Source of the DNA: Pseudomonadota bacterium
GTDB taxonomy: Bacteria; Pseudomonadota; Alphaproteobacteria; Rhizobiales; Rhizobiaceae
Assembly: GCA_023419995.1 (NCBI GenBank)
Contig: JAEZXF010000397.1
Span: forward strand, 1 to 11,120
DNA length: 11,120 nucleotides
Direction: 5' to 3'
A model generated the notes under the pieces. It saw only the letters and a list, made by a program, of their open reading frames with translations. It did not search any database and was not told the DNA's origin. Position numbers and translations under genes: made by a program. Below are positions 1 to 6,949 of this stretch, in pieces; within the stretch, counting starts at the first letter, position 1; the number at the start of each line of letters is the position of its first letter.

Positions 1-182
1 TAAAGCAGGCCGCCATGGAGCAGGCCGGGCATTCGTTCGTTGTGGGAGATAGTTCGAAATTCCGCAAGTCGGCCATCGTGCGGTTTTCCGGCAGGCCGGA
101 CAGCCTGTCTCTCGTCACGGAGATGCGCCCTCCGGCCGAGGTGCTGGAGGTCATGCAGGGGCTTTGCATCATTGCGGAATAG
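1..182 (+). CDS. DeoR/GlpR-family transcriptional regulator, C-terminal end (partial)
   Basis: The reading frame is open from position 3 and ends at a TAG at 180-182, giving 59 residues of the C-terminal end of a longer protein. The segment VVGDSSKFRKSAIV matches the D-x-S-K-F signature near the end of the DeoR sensor (DeoRC) domain, a sugar-phosphate-binding fold related to phosphosugar isomerases. DeoR-family proteins usually have an N-terminal winged helix that represses sugar or polyol catabolic genes and is released by a phosphorylated sugar. Here the DNA-binding part lies outside the window, so no target can be named. The gene converges on the receptor gene at 292 and shares no operon with anything visible. 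The family call is fairly sure; the ligand is unknown. Confidence 0.75.
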   Translation, partial: KQAAMEQAGHSFVVGDSSKFRKSAIVRFSGRPDSLSLVTEMRPPAEVLEVMQGLCIIAE

Positions 183-255
183 GAGCGGCAGGCAAAGCGC
201 GCTTATCGCTGTGGGCAACCTGCGCATCCTGAGCTGGCGGAAGTAGGCCGGCCGA

Positions 256-273
256 TGCGTGGAACGACACGCA
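256..273. terminator. Small hairpin between convergent genes
   Basis: A perfect 6-bp inverted repeat, TGCGTG-N6-CACGCA, lies between the DeoR stop and the stop of the leftward receptor gene. Its position fits a shared bidirectional terminator. There is no T-tract on either side, so an intrinsic terminator is only a weak suggestion. Confidence 0.25.
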
Positions 274-291
274 GGGACCTGGACGGAATCC

Positions 292-1395
292 CTACGGGTC
301 TTTCCCGAAATATCGCGTCCTGATCTCCTCGATCACGCCGCTTTCGTGTGCGCCGATCAGCTCGACGGTGAGCGGGCGGGTCAGCTCGCTCCGGCGGGCC
401 AACCCGAATGCGTACTTGTCCGGCGCGAAGATCGGCCCGACCACCGTGACCGGCTGACCCGGATGGGTGTGGGCGTAGTATTCGAGCACCGGCGCGTCGC
501 CGATGATCGCGTCGATCCGCCCGTCGAGGAGCGCCTCGACAGCCTCGTCGATATGCTCGAAGGGATGGGTGCCGAAGCCCGCCTGACGCGCATAATCCTC
601 CGACACGCTGCCGGGCTGGACCCCGACGCTGCGGCCACCCAGGTCGGATACGCCGTTGATCTGGTTGGTCAGCGACAACGTCGTCATGACGCTGGTCACG
701 GACGACGTGACATAGGCGAGCACGGCGACGCCGCAGGCGAGCCACAGGCCCTGCCAGATGCGCCCTACCCAGCCGAACAGGTTCTTGCGCGTCGGCGAGC
801 GGCCCGAGGTCGCCACGGACATGACCGTATAGAAGCTCTCGGCAACGCCATCGCGCCACCGGCGCGGAAAATCCTTGTCGAAGCGGCGATCGAACAGGGT
901 CATGAGGAATGTCGCGGCGAGGATAACGAGAGCGATCCAGCCATAGGCGCGCAGATGGCCGGAATCGCTCAACCCTCTGAAGACGTCCCGGAAGCCCGCG
1001 CCGCGCTCCTCGTTGACCATGATGCGCTGGCCGGCATCGAACCAGGGATGCGTGAAGTCGATGCGCTCGGCACGCTCCCTGGTGACGGTCATGTTGGTGA
1101 CGGCGACGTCGATCTCGCCCGATACGGTGGCATTGACCAGCTCGCCGACATTGCCCAATTCGACATACCGGCTCTCGATGCCGCGCTGGTTGGCCACCCA
1201 CTCCCACAATTCGATGGCCATGCCCGTGAACGCGTCGCCCTTCCTGATGACGAAGGGAGGATGCACATAGATGCCGACCGTCAAGGGCTGCGCGGGGCGT
1301 TCCGCCATATCCGCCTCCTGCGCATTTGCCGGCGCGGCGCCGGCAAAGGCGACGAGAAGGGCAAGGAGAGCGAGACAGGCGCTGCGAGCGGTCAT
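292..1395 (-). CDS. Prokaryotic ionotropic glutamate receptor-like protein (SBP3-type ligand domain with channel pore)
   Basis: 367 residues from ATG 1395. I chose this start because a clean Sec signal peptide (about 1-25, ending APANA) begins there; an in-frame TTG at 1428 would only add 11 residues. Order of parts: ligand lobe S1 (about 37-135), transmembrane helix M1 (about 151-167), re-entrant P-loop (about 187-201), second pore helix (about 215-237) running into AYVTSSVTSVMTTLSL, then ligand lobe S2 (about 250-364). T103 and R108 in the TVTRERAERIDF stretch align with the animal iGluR Thr/Arg pair that binds the alpha-carboxylate, and D300 sits where the acidic amino-group ligand is expected. 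This is the GluR0 architecture: an amino-acid-gated channel in the inner membrane. The filter reads SVATSGRSP where GluR0-type channels have TVGYGD, so K+ selectivity is doubtful. It lies co-directional with and downstream of the NAGGN operon. The ligand is unproven; an atypical transporter-associated receptor is the alternative. Confidence 0.8.
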   Translation of the reverse strand: MTARSACLALLALLVAFAGAAPANAQEADMAERPAQPLTVGIYVHPPFVIRKGDAFTGMAIELWEWVANQRGIESRYVELGNVGELVNATVSGEIDVAVTNMTVTRERAERIDFTHPWFDAGQRIMVNEERGAGFRDVFRGLSDSGHLRAYGWIALVILAATFLMTLFDRRFDKDFPRRWRDGVAESFYTVMSVATSGRSPTRKNLFGWVGRIWQGLWLACGVAVLAYVTSSVTSVMTTLSLTNQINGVSDLGGRSVGVQPGSVSEDYARQAGFGTHPFEHIDEAVEALLDGRIDAIIGDAPVLEYYAHTHPGQPVTVVGPIFAPDKYAFGLARRSELTRPLTVELIGAHESGVIEEIRTRYFGKDP

Positions 1396-1494
1396 GAGAA
1401 CAGGTCCACGTTCGGGGACGGACGACAAGACCGGTCTGCCCGATCTCGTCCGCGACCGTCAACCGTCGAGGGTCCGCCGCCGCCGGCGGCCAGA

Positions 1495-1587
1495 GCAATT
1501 CCAGGAAAAGTGCGAAGCGGTTTTCCGTCCGGAATTGCGTAGAAGTAAGGAGATAGATCGTTTTTGCCGTTTCCGTGAAACGATCTA
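1495..1587. repeat. RIME-like composite palindromic intergenic repeat
   Basis: Two palindromes lie side by side. The first has outer arms GCAATTCC (1495-1502) and GGAATTGC (1531-1538) with inner arms GGAAAA (1504-1509) and TTTTCC (1521-1526). The second has perfect 10-bp arms, TAGATCGTTT (1554-1563) and AAACGATCTA (1578-1587), around a 14-nt loop. The sequence and the two-palindrome layout of about 93 bp resemble the Rhizobium-specific intergenic mosaic elements and related dispersed repeats of Rhizobiales; this comparison is from memory, not a search. The last three bases (1585-1587) are the stop codon of the M42 peptidase gene. The hairpins could also limit read-through from the NAGGN operon into the receptor gene. 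Confidence 0.7.
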
Positions 1588-2784
1588 GTCGCGGGAGCCG
1601 GCTCCGGCGGGCGGGCCGATGTCCTCCGGGTCGAATTCCGGCTGGTCGGCCTCGACGGTGGGCTGGCGGGGGAAACCGGTGAGCCCGGATACCTCCTTGA
1701 GGTCGCGGGCGATCTCCAGCGGGCTTGCGGCATAGAGCGCCGTCAACCGCGCCACCGAGGTCAGCGCATGGGCATGAATGCGCTCATAGCCGTGCGAGGC
1801 GTCTACGCCGAAGGCGATCAGGGCGGTGCGTACGTCGTGGCCGGCCTCGATCGCCGAGGCGGAATCCGAACGATAGTAACGGAAGACGTCCTTCTGGAAC
1901 GGGATGTCGTGCTCACGGCACAGGTCCACCAGCTTCCTCGTCAGGTGGTAGTCGAAAGGACCCGACTGGTCGGCCATCGCGACCGTCACGCCGAATTCGG
2001 ACGAATTCTGGCCCGGCGCGGTGGTGCCGTTGTCGATCGTCACCATCGAGGCGATCTCGGGCGTGACGATTGCCGCGGCGCCGACGCCGACTTCCTCGGC
2101 GATCGTGAACAGGAAATGGATGTCGACCGGCGTCTTCACGCTCTCGCGCTCGAGCGCCTCGACGGCGGCCAGCGCGACCGCCACGCCGGCCTTGTCGTCG
2201 AGGTGGCGCGCATTGATGAAGCCGTTGTCGAGGATTTCCACATTGGTGTCGAAGGCGACGAAATCGCCGACGTCGATGCCGAGCGCGCGCGTTTCCGCTT
2301 TTGACTGCGTCACGGCGTCGATGCGCAGCTCCACGAAGAGCCAGCCGACGGGCAGCGTGTCGACCTCGTCGTTGAAGGTGTGGCCCGAGGCCTTCAGCGG
2401 CAGGACGCTGCCGCGAAACGTGCCCGGCTCGCTGTAGAGGGTGACGCGCGCGCCCTCGGCGAAACGGGCCGACCAGTGGCCGATCGGCACCAGTTCCAGC
2501 CGGCCGTTGCCCTTGACCAGCTTGACCTGCGCGCCGAGCGTATCGAGATGCGCGACGATGGCGCGCGCCCCGTTGCGGCGGCTGCCTCGCCGCACGGCGC
2601 GGATCGCGCCGCGCCTGGTCAGTTCCGGCGTAAGCCCCAGCCGCGAAAGCTCCTTCGAGCAATGGCGCACGACCTGGTCGGTGTAGCCGGTGGGGCTGTC
2701 GATGGAGAGCAGCGCCCGCAACTGGGCGACGAGGTAGGCTTCGTCGATCCGCATGTCATAATCTGGCATGTCATAGTCTGGCAT
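1585..2784 (-). CDS. NAGGN-associated M42-family metallopeptidase
   Basis: 399 residues from ATG 2784. It matches the M42 peptidase subfamily that travels with NAGGN synthesis genes ('osmoprotectant NAGGN system M42 family peptidase'). M42 enzymes are cytosolic dinuclear-metal aminopeptidases. Expected ligands and catalytic residues are visible: H79 and D81 in AHLDT, D196/D197 in HLDDKAG, the acid pair E230-E231 in AEEVG, D251 in IDNGT and H331 in DASHGYERIH. ATG 2784 is 1 bp past the synthetase stop and has an AGG 7 nt upstream; in-frame ATGs at 2769 and 2754 are alternatives created by a tandem repeat. The last 30 or so residues (PEFDPEDIG..., Pro/Gly/Asp-rich) look like an unstructured tail, and the TAG stop lies inside the adjacent repeat. 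Its exact substrate is not established; trimming or recycling of the dipeptide is an inference from context. Confidence 0.9.
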   Translation of the reverse strand: MPDYDMPDYDMRIDEAYLVAQLRALLSIDSPTGYTDQVVRHCSKELSRLGLTPELTRRGAIRAVRRGSRRNGARAIVAHLDTLGAQVKLVKGNGRLELVPIGHWSARFAEGARVTLYSEPGTFRGSVLPLKASGHTFNDEVDTLPVGWLFVELRIDAVTQSKAETRALGIDVGDFVAFDTNVEILDNGFINARHLDDKAGVAVALAAVEALERESVKTPVDIHFLFTIAEEVGVGAAAIVTPEIASMVTIDNGTTAPGQNSSEFGVTVAMADQSGPFDYHLTRKLVDLCREHDIPFQKDVFRYYRSDSASAIEAGHDVRTALIAFGVDASHGYERIHAHALTSVARLTALYAASPLEIARDLKEVSGLTGFPRQPTVEADQPEFDPEDIGPPAGAGSRD

Positions 2785-2796
2785 GTCATGACCTGC
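2752..2796. repeat. Three tandem 15-bp units at the synthetase/peptidase junction
   Basis: On the + strand the units are CATGTCATAATCTGG (2752-2766), CATGTCATAGTCTGG (2767-2781) and the diverged CATGTCATGACCTGC (2782-2796). The first two differ at one base. Read on the minus strand they encode MPDYD-MPDYD at the start of the M42 peptidase and contain the stop codon of the preceding gene. The unit length is a multiple of three, so copy-number change keeps the frame and adds start codons. Confidence 0.85.
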
Positions 2797-4582
2797 CGAG
2801 CGCAAGCGTGGCCGCGCGGTGACCGGAGAGCGGGAACAGCAGGTCCAGGAACCGCTCGGCCGTCGGCTGCGGCTCGTGATTGGCAAGGCCGGGCCGCTCG
2901 TTGGCCTCGATGAAGACGTAATCCGGCTCGCTCGGGCTCTTCACCATGAAGTCGATGCCGACGACCGGGATGTCGATGGCGCGCGCGGCCTTGATCGCGG
3001 CTTCCACCAGACGATGGTGGACGACGCCGGTGACGTCGTGAATGGAGCCGCCAGTGTGCAGGTTCGCGGTCTTGCGCACGACGATCTCCTCGCTCTCGCC
3101 CGGTATGCTGTCGAGCGTGAAGCCGGCGGCGGCGAGGCAGCGTTCCGTCTCCGCGTCGACCGGAATACGGCTCTCGCCGCCCGTGGCGGCGGCGCGGCGG
3201 CGCGACTGGCTCGCGATCAGGCTTTTCACCTTCCGCCGCCCGTCGCCGACGATGGATGGCGGGCGGCGCACGGCGGCGGCGACCAGGCGGAAATCGATCA
3301 CCACGAGGCGCAGATCCTCGCCCTCGAAGCAGGCTTCCACCAGCACGCGGTCGCAGATCTCCCGCGCCGCGGCGATGGCGCGCCGCGTGTCCTCCAGCGT
3401 GTCGAGGCCGACCGCGACGCCCCTGCCCTGCTCGCCGCGCGCGGGCTTGACCACGACGCGGCCATGCTTTTCCAGAAAGGCTTTCAGCGCCGCGTCATCG
3501 CCGGCCACGATCTGCTCCGGCACGGCCAGCCCGGCATTCCCGACCACGCGGCGCGTTACCGCCTTGTCGTCGCAGATCGACATGGCCACCGCCGAGGTCA
3601 GCTCGGACAGACTCTCGCGGCAATGAACCGAGCGGCCGCCATGCGAGAGGCGGAAGAAGCCCCCTTGAGCATCGGTGATCTCCACATGCACGCCGCGCCG
3701 GTGCGCCTCGTCGACGATGAGGCGGGCATAAGGGTTGAGCGTGTCGTATTCGTCGAGCGGGCGGGCGAACAGCTTCTCGTTGATCGGATTCTTGCGCTTG
3801 ACCGCGAAAACCGGCACGCGGCGAAAGCCGAGCTTGTCGTAGAGCGCGATCGCCTGCTCGTTGTCGTGAAGCACGGACAGGTCCATATAGGCCGCGCCCC
3901 GCGCGGAAAAATGCTCGGCGAGCCGGCGCACCAGCATCTCGCCGATGCCCGGATGGCGCGCCTGCGGGTCGACGGCGAGGCACCATAGCGAGGCGCCCTG
4001 TTCGGGATCGGCGAAGGCGCGGCCATGGTCGATGCCGGTGACGGTGCCGATGATCTCGCCCGACGCCTCGTCCTCCGCGACGAAATAGGTGATGGCGCGG
4101 TTGTCGCGGTTCGACCAGAAGAAGTCGGGCCGAACCGGCACCATGCCGCGCGCGCCATAGATGCGGTTGACGGCGCGCGCGTCCGCCTCCGAGGACAACC
4201 TTCGCACGAAGAAGCCGCGTGGCTGGCGACGGCCGGAGCGGTAGGTGGCCAGATCGAGCCGGAACGTGTGCGAGGGATCGAGGAAGATCTCCTGCGGCGC
4301 GCGCGCCAGCAGGACGTGCGGGTCGCGCACGTAGAAGACGATGTCGCGGCGCTCGGGAGCCTCCTTGCGCAGCACGTCGACCAGCGCGGCGGGATCGTCG
4401 AAGGTCTGGGCGAAGATCAGCCGCCCCCAGCCGCAATCGACCGAGGCGGCGGGCTTCGGCTCGTCGCCGCCCATGGCGAGCTTCATCGTCTCGGCGCGCA
4501 GCCGCCGCAGGCGACGGGCCACCGCCTTGTCGGCGCGGACGCGGCCGCTCCTGTTCTCTTTGGTCACGCTCTCATATCCCAT
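2786..4582 (-). CDS. ngs: N-acetylglutaminylglutamine synthetase (GNAT + ATP-grasp)
   Basis: 598 residues from ATG 4582. This is the Ngs-type enzyme, described in Sinorhizobium meliloti and Pseudomonas, that builds the dipeptide N-acetyl-Gln-Gln, the precursor of the osmolyte NAGGN, in the cytoplasm. A basic N-terminal stretch (about 10-35) is followed by a GNAT acetyltransferase domain (about 124-275) with the acetyl-CoA loop RHPGIGEML (209-217) and ALYDKLGF (246-253). An ATP-grasp ligase domain follows (about 335-585), with the nucleotide-binding segment VVVKPARGEQGRG (376-388), D544 and the metal-binding FIEANERPG (557-565). The fusion explains acetylation and peptide-bond formation in one chain. 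ATG 4582 overlaps the end of the amidotransferase gene by 11 bp, implying translational coupling; a GTG at 4567 is the alternative, and neither has a strong ribosome site. Confidence 0.92.
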   Translation of the reverse strand: MGYESVTKENRSGRVRADKAVARRLRRLRAETMKLAMGGDEPKPAASVDCGWGRLIFAQTFDDPAALVDVLRKEAPERRDIVFYVRDPHVLLARAPQEIFLDPSHTFRLDLATYRSGRRQPRGFFVRRLSSEADARAVNRIYGARGMVPVRPDFFWSNRDNRAITYFVAEDEASGEIIGTVTGIDHGRAFADPEQGASLWCLAVDPQARHPGIGEMLVRRLAEHFSARGAAYMDLSVLHDNEQAIALYDKLGFRRVPVFAVKRKNPINEKLFARPLDEYDTLNPYARLIVDEAHRRGVHVEITDAQGGFFRLSHGGRSVHCRESLSELTSAVAMSICDDKAVTRRVVGNAGLAVPEQIVAGDDAALKAFLEKHGRVVVKPARGEQGRGVAVGLDTLEDTRRAIAAAREICDRVLVEACFEGEDLRLVVIDFRLVAAAVRRPPSIVGDGRRKVKSLIASQSRRRAAATGGESRIPVDAETERCLAAAGFTLDSIPGESEEIVVRKTANLHTGGSIHDVTGVVHHRLVEAAIKAARAIDIPVVGIDFMVKSPSEPDYVFIEANERPGLANHEPQPTAERFLDLLFPLSGHRAATLALGRS

Positions 4583-6347
4583 GGGTCTGCATCCACAGTT
4601 CCAGCAATCCCGCCTGCCACAGTTCGGATCCCTGCAACGGGGTGATGTGCCCGGACGGGTCAGCGAAAAGCCGGGCCAGATAGTCTTCGCGGAAGATACC
4701 GCGCTCGCGGGCGGCACGCGAAGTCAGCGCGTCGCGCACCATGTCGAGATAGGGGCCGTCGACATATTTGAGCTGCGGCACCGGGAAATAGCCCTTCGGC
4801 CGGTCGATCACCGCGTCGGGGACGACGAGACGGGCGGCGTCCTTGAGCACGCCCTTGCCGTTGTCGCGCAGCTTCTCCTTGGGCGGTATCCGCGCGGCCA
4901 GCTCGACCAGCTCGTGGTCGAGGAACGGCACGCGCGCCTCGAGCCCCCACGCCATGGTCATGTTGTCGACGCGCTTGACCGGGTCGTCGACCAGCATCAC
5001 CTGGCTGTCGAGCCGCAGCGCCGCGTCGACGGGCGTATCGGCGCCGGCCCGCGAAAGATGCCCGGCCACCAGCGCGAAGCTCGGGTCGTCGTCGGGAAGC
5101 CATTCCGGGTTGACATGCGCCTTCATCGTCTCGTGCGAGCGGTCGAAGAAGACGCGCGCGTAGTCGGCGGCGACATCCTCGGACGCCGCCAGCGGCGGGT
5201 ACCAGTGATAGCCGCCGAAGACCTCGTCCGCGCCCTGCCCGGACTGGACGACCTTGATGTGCTTCGAGACTTCCTGCGCCAGCAGGTAGAAGCCGACATT
5301 GTCGTAGGAGACCATCGGCTCCGACATCGCGGCGAACACGCCGGGCAGCGCCTCCATCAGCCGGTCCGACGGCACGAAGATCTTGTGATGGTCGGTGTCG
5401 AAGTGCTGGGCGATCAGGTCGGAATAGACGAACTCGTCGCCCTTCTCGCCGTTCGCCTCCTCGAATCCGACCGAGAAGGTCATCAGCCCGTGCTGGCCCT
5501 CCTCGGCCAGCAGGCCGACGATCATCGACGAATCGACCCCGCCGGACAGCAGGACGCCCACCGGCACGTCCGCCACCATGCGCCGCCTGACCGCCTTGCG
5601 CAGCGCCTCCAGCACCCTGTCGCGCCATTCGTCCGCGGACAGCTCCGCCAGCGCCGGGTCGCGCTCGTAGGGCGGCGACCAGTAGACCGTATCGGCCTTG
5701 CGCCCGTCCGGCTCGATGACGCGGATCGTCGCGGGTGGCAGCTTGCGCACGCCGTTGAGGATCGTGCGCGGCGGCGGCACCACGGCATGGAACGACAGGT
5801 AGTGATGCAGCGCGTGGCGGTCGATCGACGTGTCGATGCCGCCGCCCTTCAGCAGCGCCGGCAGCGACGAGGCGAACCGCAGCGAGCCGGGCGTCTCGGC
5901 GAGGTAGAGCGGCTTGATGCCGAAACGGTCGCGCGCCATGACGGCACGGCCCGTGTCGCGCTCGTGGATGACGAAGGCGAACATGCCGTGAAACCGCTCG
6001 ACGCACACCTTGCCCCAGGCATGCCACGCCTTGAGGATGACCTCGGTGTCGCCATGGCTGAAGAAGCGATAGCCCTTCGCTTCGAGCTCCGCGCGCAATT
6101 CGGGGTAGTTGTAGATGCAGCCGTTGAAGGCGACGGTCAGGCCGAGCTCGGCATCGACCATGGGCTGGCGCGCCCGCTCGGACAGGTCGATGATCCTGAG
6201 CCGGCGATGCGCGAGCGCCGCGTTATCGTGGATGACGAGGCCGGAACCGTCGGGTCCCCGTGGCGCGAGCGCTTCCATCATCCTGGTCTGGGTGAGCGCC
6301 GACGGCGATGTGCCGTCGAACCGTATTTCTCCGCAAATTCCACACAC
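4572..6347 (-). CDS. asnO: N-acetylglutaminylglutamine amidotransferase (asparagine synthetase-like)
   Basis: 591 residues from GTG 6347, reading MCGICGEI. The GTG is fixed by chemistry: class II glutamine amidotransferases need Cys2 as nucleophile right after the start, and an in-frame TGA lies seven codons upstream. The glutaminase domain (about 2-190) shows RGPDGSG (30-36), AHRRLRIID (46-54), FNGCIYN (74-80), HGDTEV (98-103) and RDRFGIKPLY (139-148). The synthetase domain carries the pyrophosphatase loop SGGVDSS (268-274). In the NAGGN pathway this AsnB relative converts the C-terminal carboxylate of N-acetyl-Gln-Gln to the amide, using glutamine and ATP. It is first in the operon, which agrees with the promoter at its 5' end. 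Ordinary AsnB would be the alternative, but the overlapping synthetase and the M42 gene make NAGGN the clear reading. Confidence 0.93.
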   Translation of the reverse strand: MCGICGEIRFDGTSPSALTQTRMMEALAPRGPDGSGLVIHDNAALAHRRLRIIDLSERARQPMVDAELGLTVAFNGCIYNYPELRAELEAKGYRFFSHGDTEVILKAWHAWGKVCVERFHGMFAFVIHERDTGRAVMARDRFGIKPLYLAETPGSLRFASSLPALLKGGGIDTSIDRHALHHYLSFHAVVPPPRTILNGVRKLPPATIRVIEPDGRKADTVYWSPPYERDPALAELSADEWRDRVLEALRKAVRRRMVADVPVGVLLSGGVDSSMIVGLLAEEGQHGLMTFSVGFEEANGEKGDEFVYSDLIAQHFDTDHHKIFVPSDRLMEALPGVFAAMSEPMVSYDNVGFYLLAQEVSKHIKVVQSGQGADEVFGGYHWYPPLAASEDVAADYARVFFDRSHETMKAHVNPEWLPDDDPSFALVAGHLSRAGADTPVDAALRLDSQVMLVDDPVKRVDNMTMAWGLEARVPFLDHELVELAARIPPKEKLRDNGKGVLKDAARLVVPDAVIDRPKGYFPVPQLKYVDGPYLDMVRDALTSRAARERGIFREDYLARLFADPSGHITPLQGSELWQAGLLELWMQTHGI

Positions 6348-6393
6348 GAGTTGGTCGGAACCCTTTCAATTACATTGTGTTATCGCCGATTTT

Positions 6394-6420
6394 ATTATAC
6401 ATCTGATAATTAGATGTCAA
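6394..6420 (-). promoter_or_regulatory. Promoter of the NAGGN operon
   Basis: Read on the minus strand, a perfect TTGACA (plus 6415-6420) and a perfect TATAAT (plus 6394-6399) are separated by 15 bp. A TAATAA hexamer at plus 6392-6397 would give the usual 17-bp spacing. A start of transcription near 6387 would leave a leader of about 40 nt before GTG 6347. The region is clearly more AT-rich than its surroundings. The only purine-rich ribosome-site candidate, AAAGGG, lies 13 nt from the GTG, farther than usual. Confidence 0.65.
6399..6417. promoter_or_regulatory. Candidate MarR-family operator
   Basis: A perfect inverted repeat ACATCT-N7-AGATGT (19 bp) fills the spacer and touches both hexamers of the operon promoter. 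It also lies 20 bp upstream of the MarR start codon. MarR dimers typically bind imperfect palindromes of about 15-20 bp that overlap the promoter of a divergent gene. The position therefore fits repression of the NAGGN operon and autorepression. Binding is inferred, not shown. Confidence 0.55.
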
Positions 6421-6436
6421 ATTATGGCGGCGAGAA

Positions 6437-6949
6437 ATGACTGCTGGCCTTGCCAACGCGCGGGTGCGCAAAAGGTTTCCCGAGGTGGATATCAGGGCCA
6501 TCGAGAAAGCGATCCGCCGGATCGTGCGCGCTCACGACCTCCAGTCTAGGGCGCTCGCCAAGGCAAGCGGTCTGACGGCGGCGCAGCTCGTGGTGATGAA
6601 GGGGATCGCGGAGTTGGGCGAAGTGACGTCGGCGGCCCTGTCGACCTATGCCGACATCAGCGCGGCGACGGTGGTGACGGTTCTCGACAATCTGGAGGAG
6701 CGCGACCTGATCCACCGCTACCGTTCGGGCAGCGACCGGCGCATCGTGCATACGCGGCTGACGGAACGCGGCCTCGCCATCCTTGCTTCTGCGCCGTCGC
6801 CTCTGGGCGAGCTGTTCTTGCAACGGTTCGCGCGCCTCGATGCCGAGGAGCGCCATCGGGTCGTGACGGCCGCGACCGGGCTGGCAAACCTGTTAGCTCC
6901 GAGCACTTCCGCCAGCAAAGCCGCAGCAAGACGGACGATGCTTGACTGA
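6437..6949 (+). CDS. MarR-family transcriptional regulator
   Basis: 170 residues from ATG 6437, preceded by the purine-rich GGCGGCGAGAA. The winged helix-turn-helix spans about 36-115: LTAAQLVVMKGIAELGEV (46-63), then the recognition helix region with SAATVVTVLDNLEERDLIHR (75-94), and the wing with SGSDRRIVHTRLTERG (97-112). Helices on both sides provide the dimer interface. MarR proteins usually repress a divergent operon and release DNA when a small molecule binds. The gene diverges from asnO across 89 bp that contain a palindrome embedded in the asnO promoter, so control of NAGGN synthesis is the natural inference. The inducer is unknown. The C-terminal tail (about 154-170, Ser/Ala/Arg-rich) looks disordered. 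Confidence 0.9.
   Translation: MTAGLANARVRKRFPEVDIRAIEKAIRRIVRAHDLQSRALAKASGLTAAQLVVMKGIAELGEVTSAALSTYADISAATVVTVLDNLEERDLIHRYRSGSDRRIVHTRLTERGLAILASAPSPLGELFLQRFARLDAEERHRVVTAATGLANLLAPSTSASKAAARRTMLD

Noticed and set aside
203..1542. Long alternative frames on both strands over the receptor gene
   Set aside because: They lack a signal peptide, ligand-binding motifs or membrane helices, all of which are present in the 292-1395 frame.
2819..3988. 389-codon plus-strand open frame opposite the synthetase
   Set aside because: Shadow of the GNAT/ATP-grasp gene; no recognisable motif and biased composition.
6370..6375. Start-stop mini frame ATG-TAA in the asnO leader
   Set aside because: Two codons on the minus strand; it could occur by chance in this AT-rich gap and has no supporting ribosome site.
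6405..6410. GATAAT as the -10 box of the MarR gene on the plus strand
   Set aside because: No acceptable -35 hexamer lies 16-18 bp upstream, so the MarR promoter is left uncalled.
4341..6413. 690-codon open frame on the plus strand across the whole amidotransferase gene
   Set aside because: It is antisense to asnO and part of ngs, has a His/Arg/Asp-rich composition typical of a GC-rich shadow frame, and shows no domain. The opposite strand carries all expected catalytic motifs.
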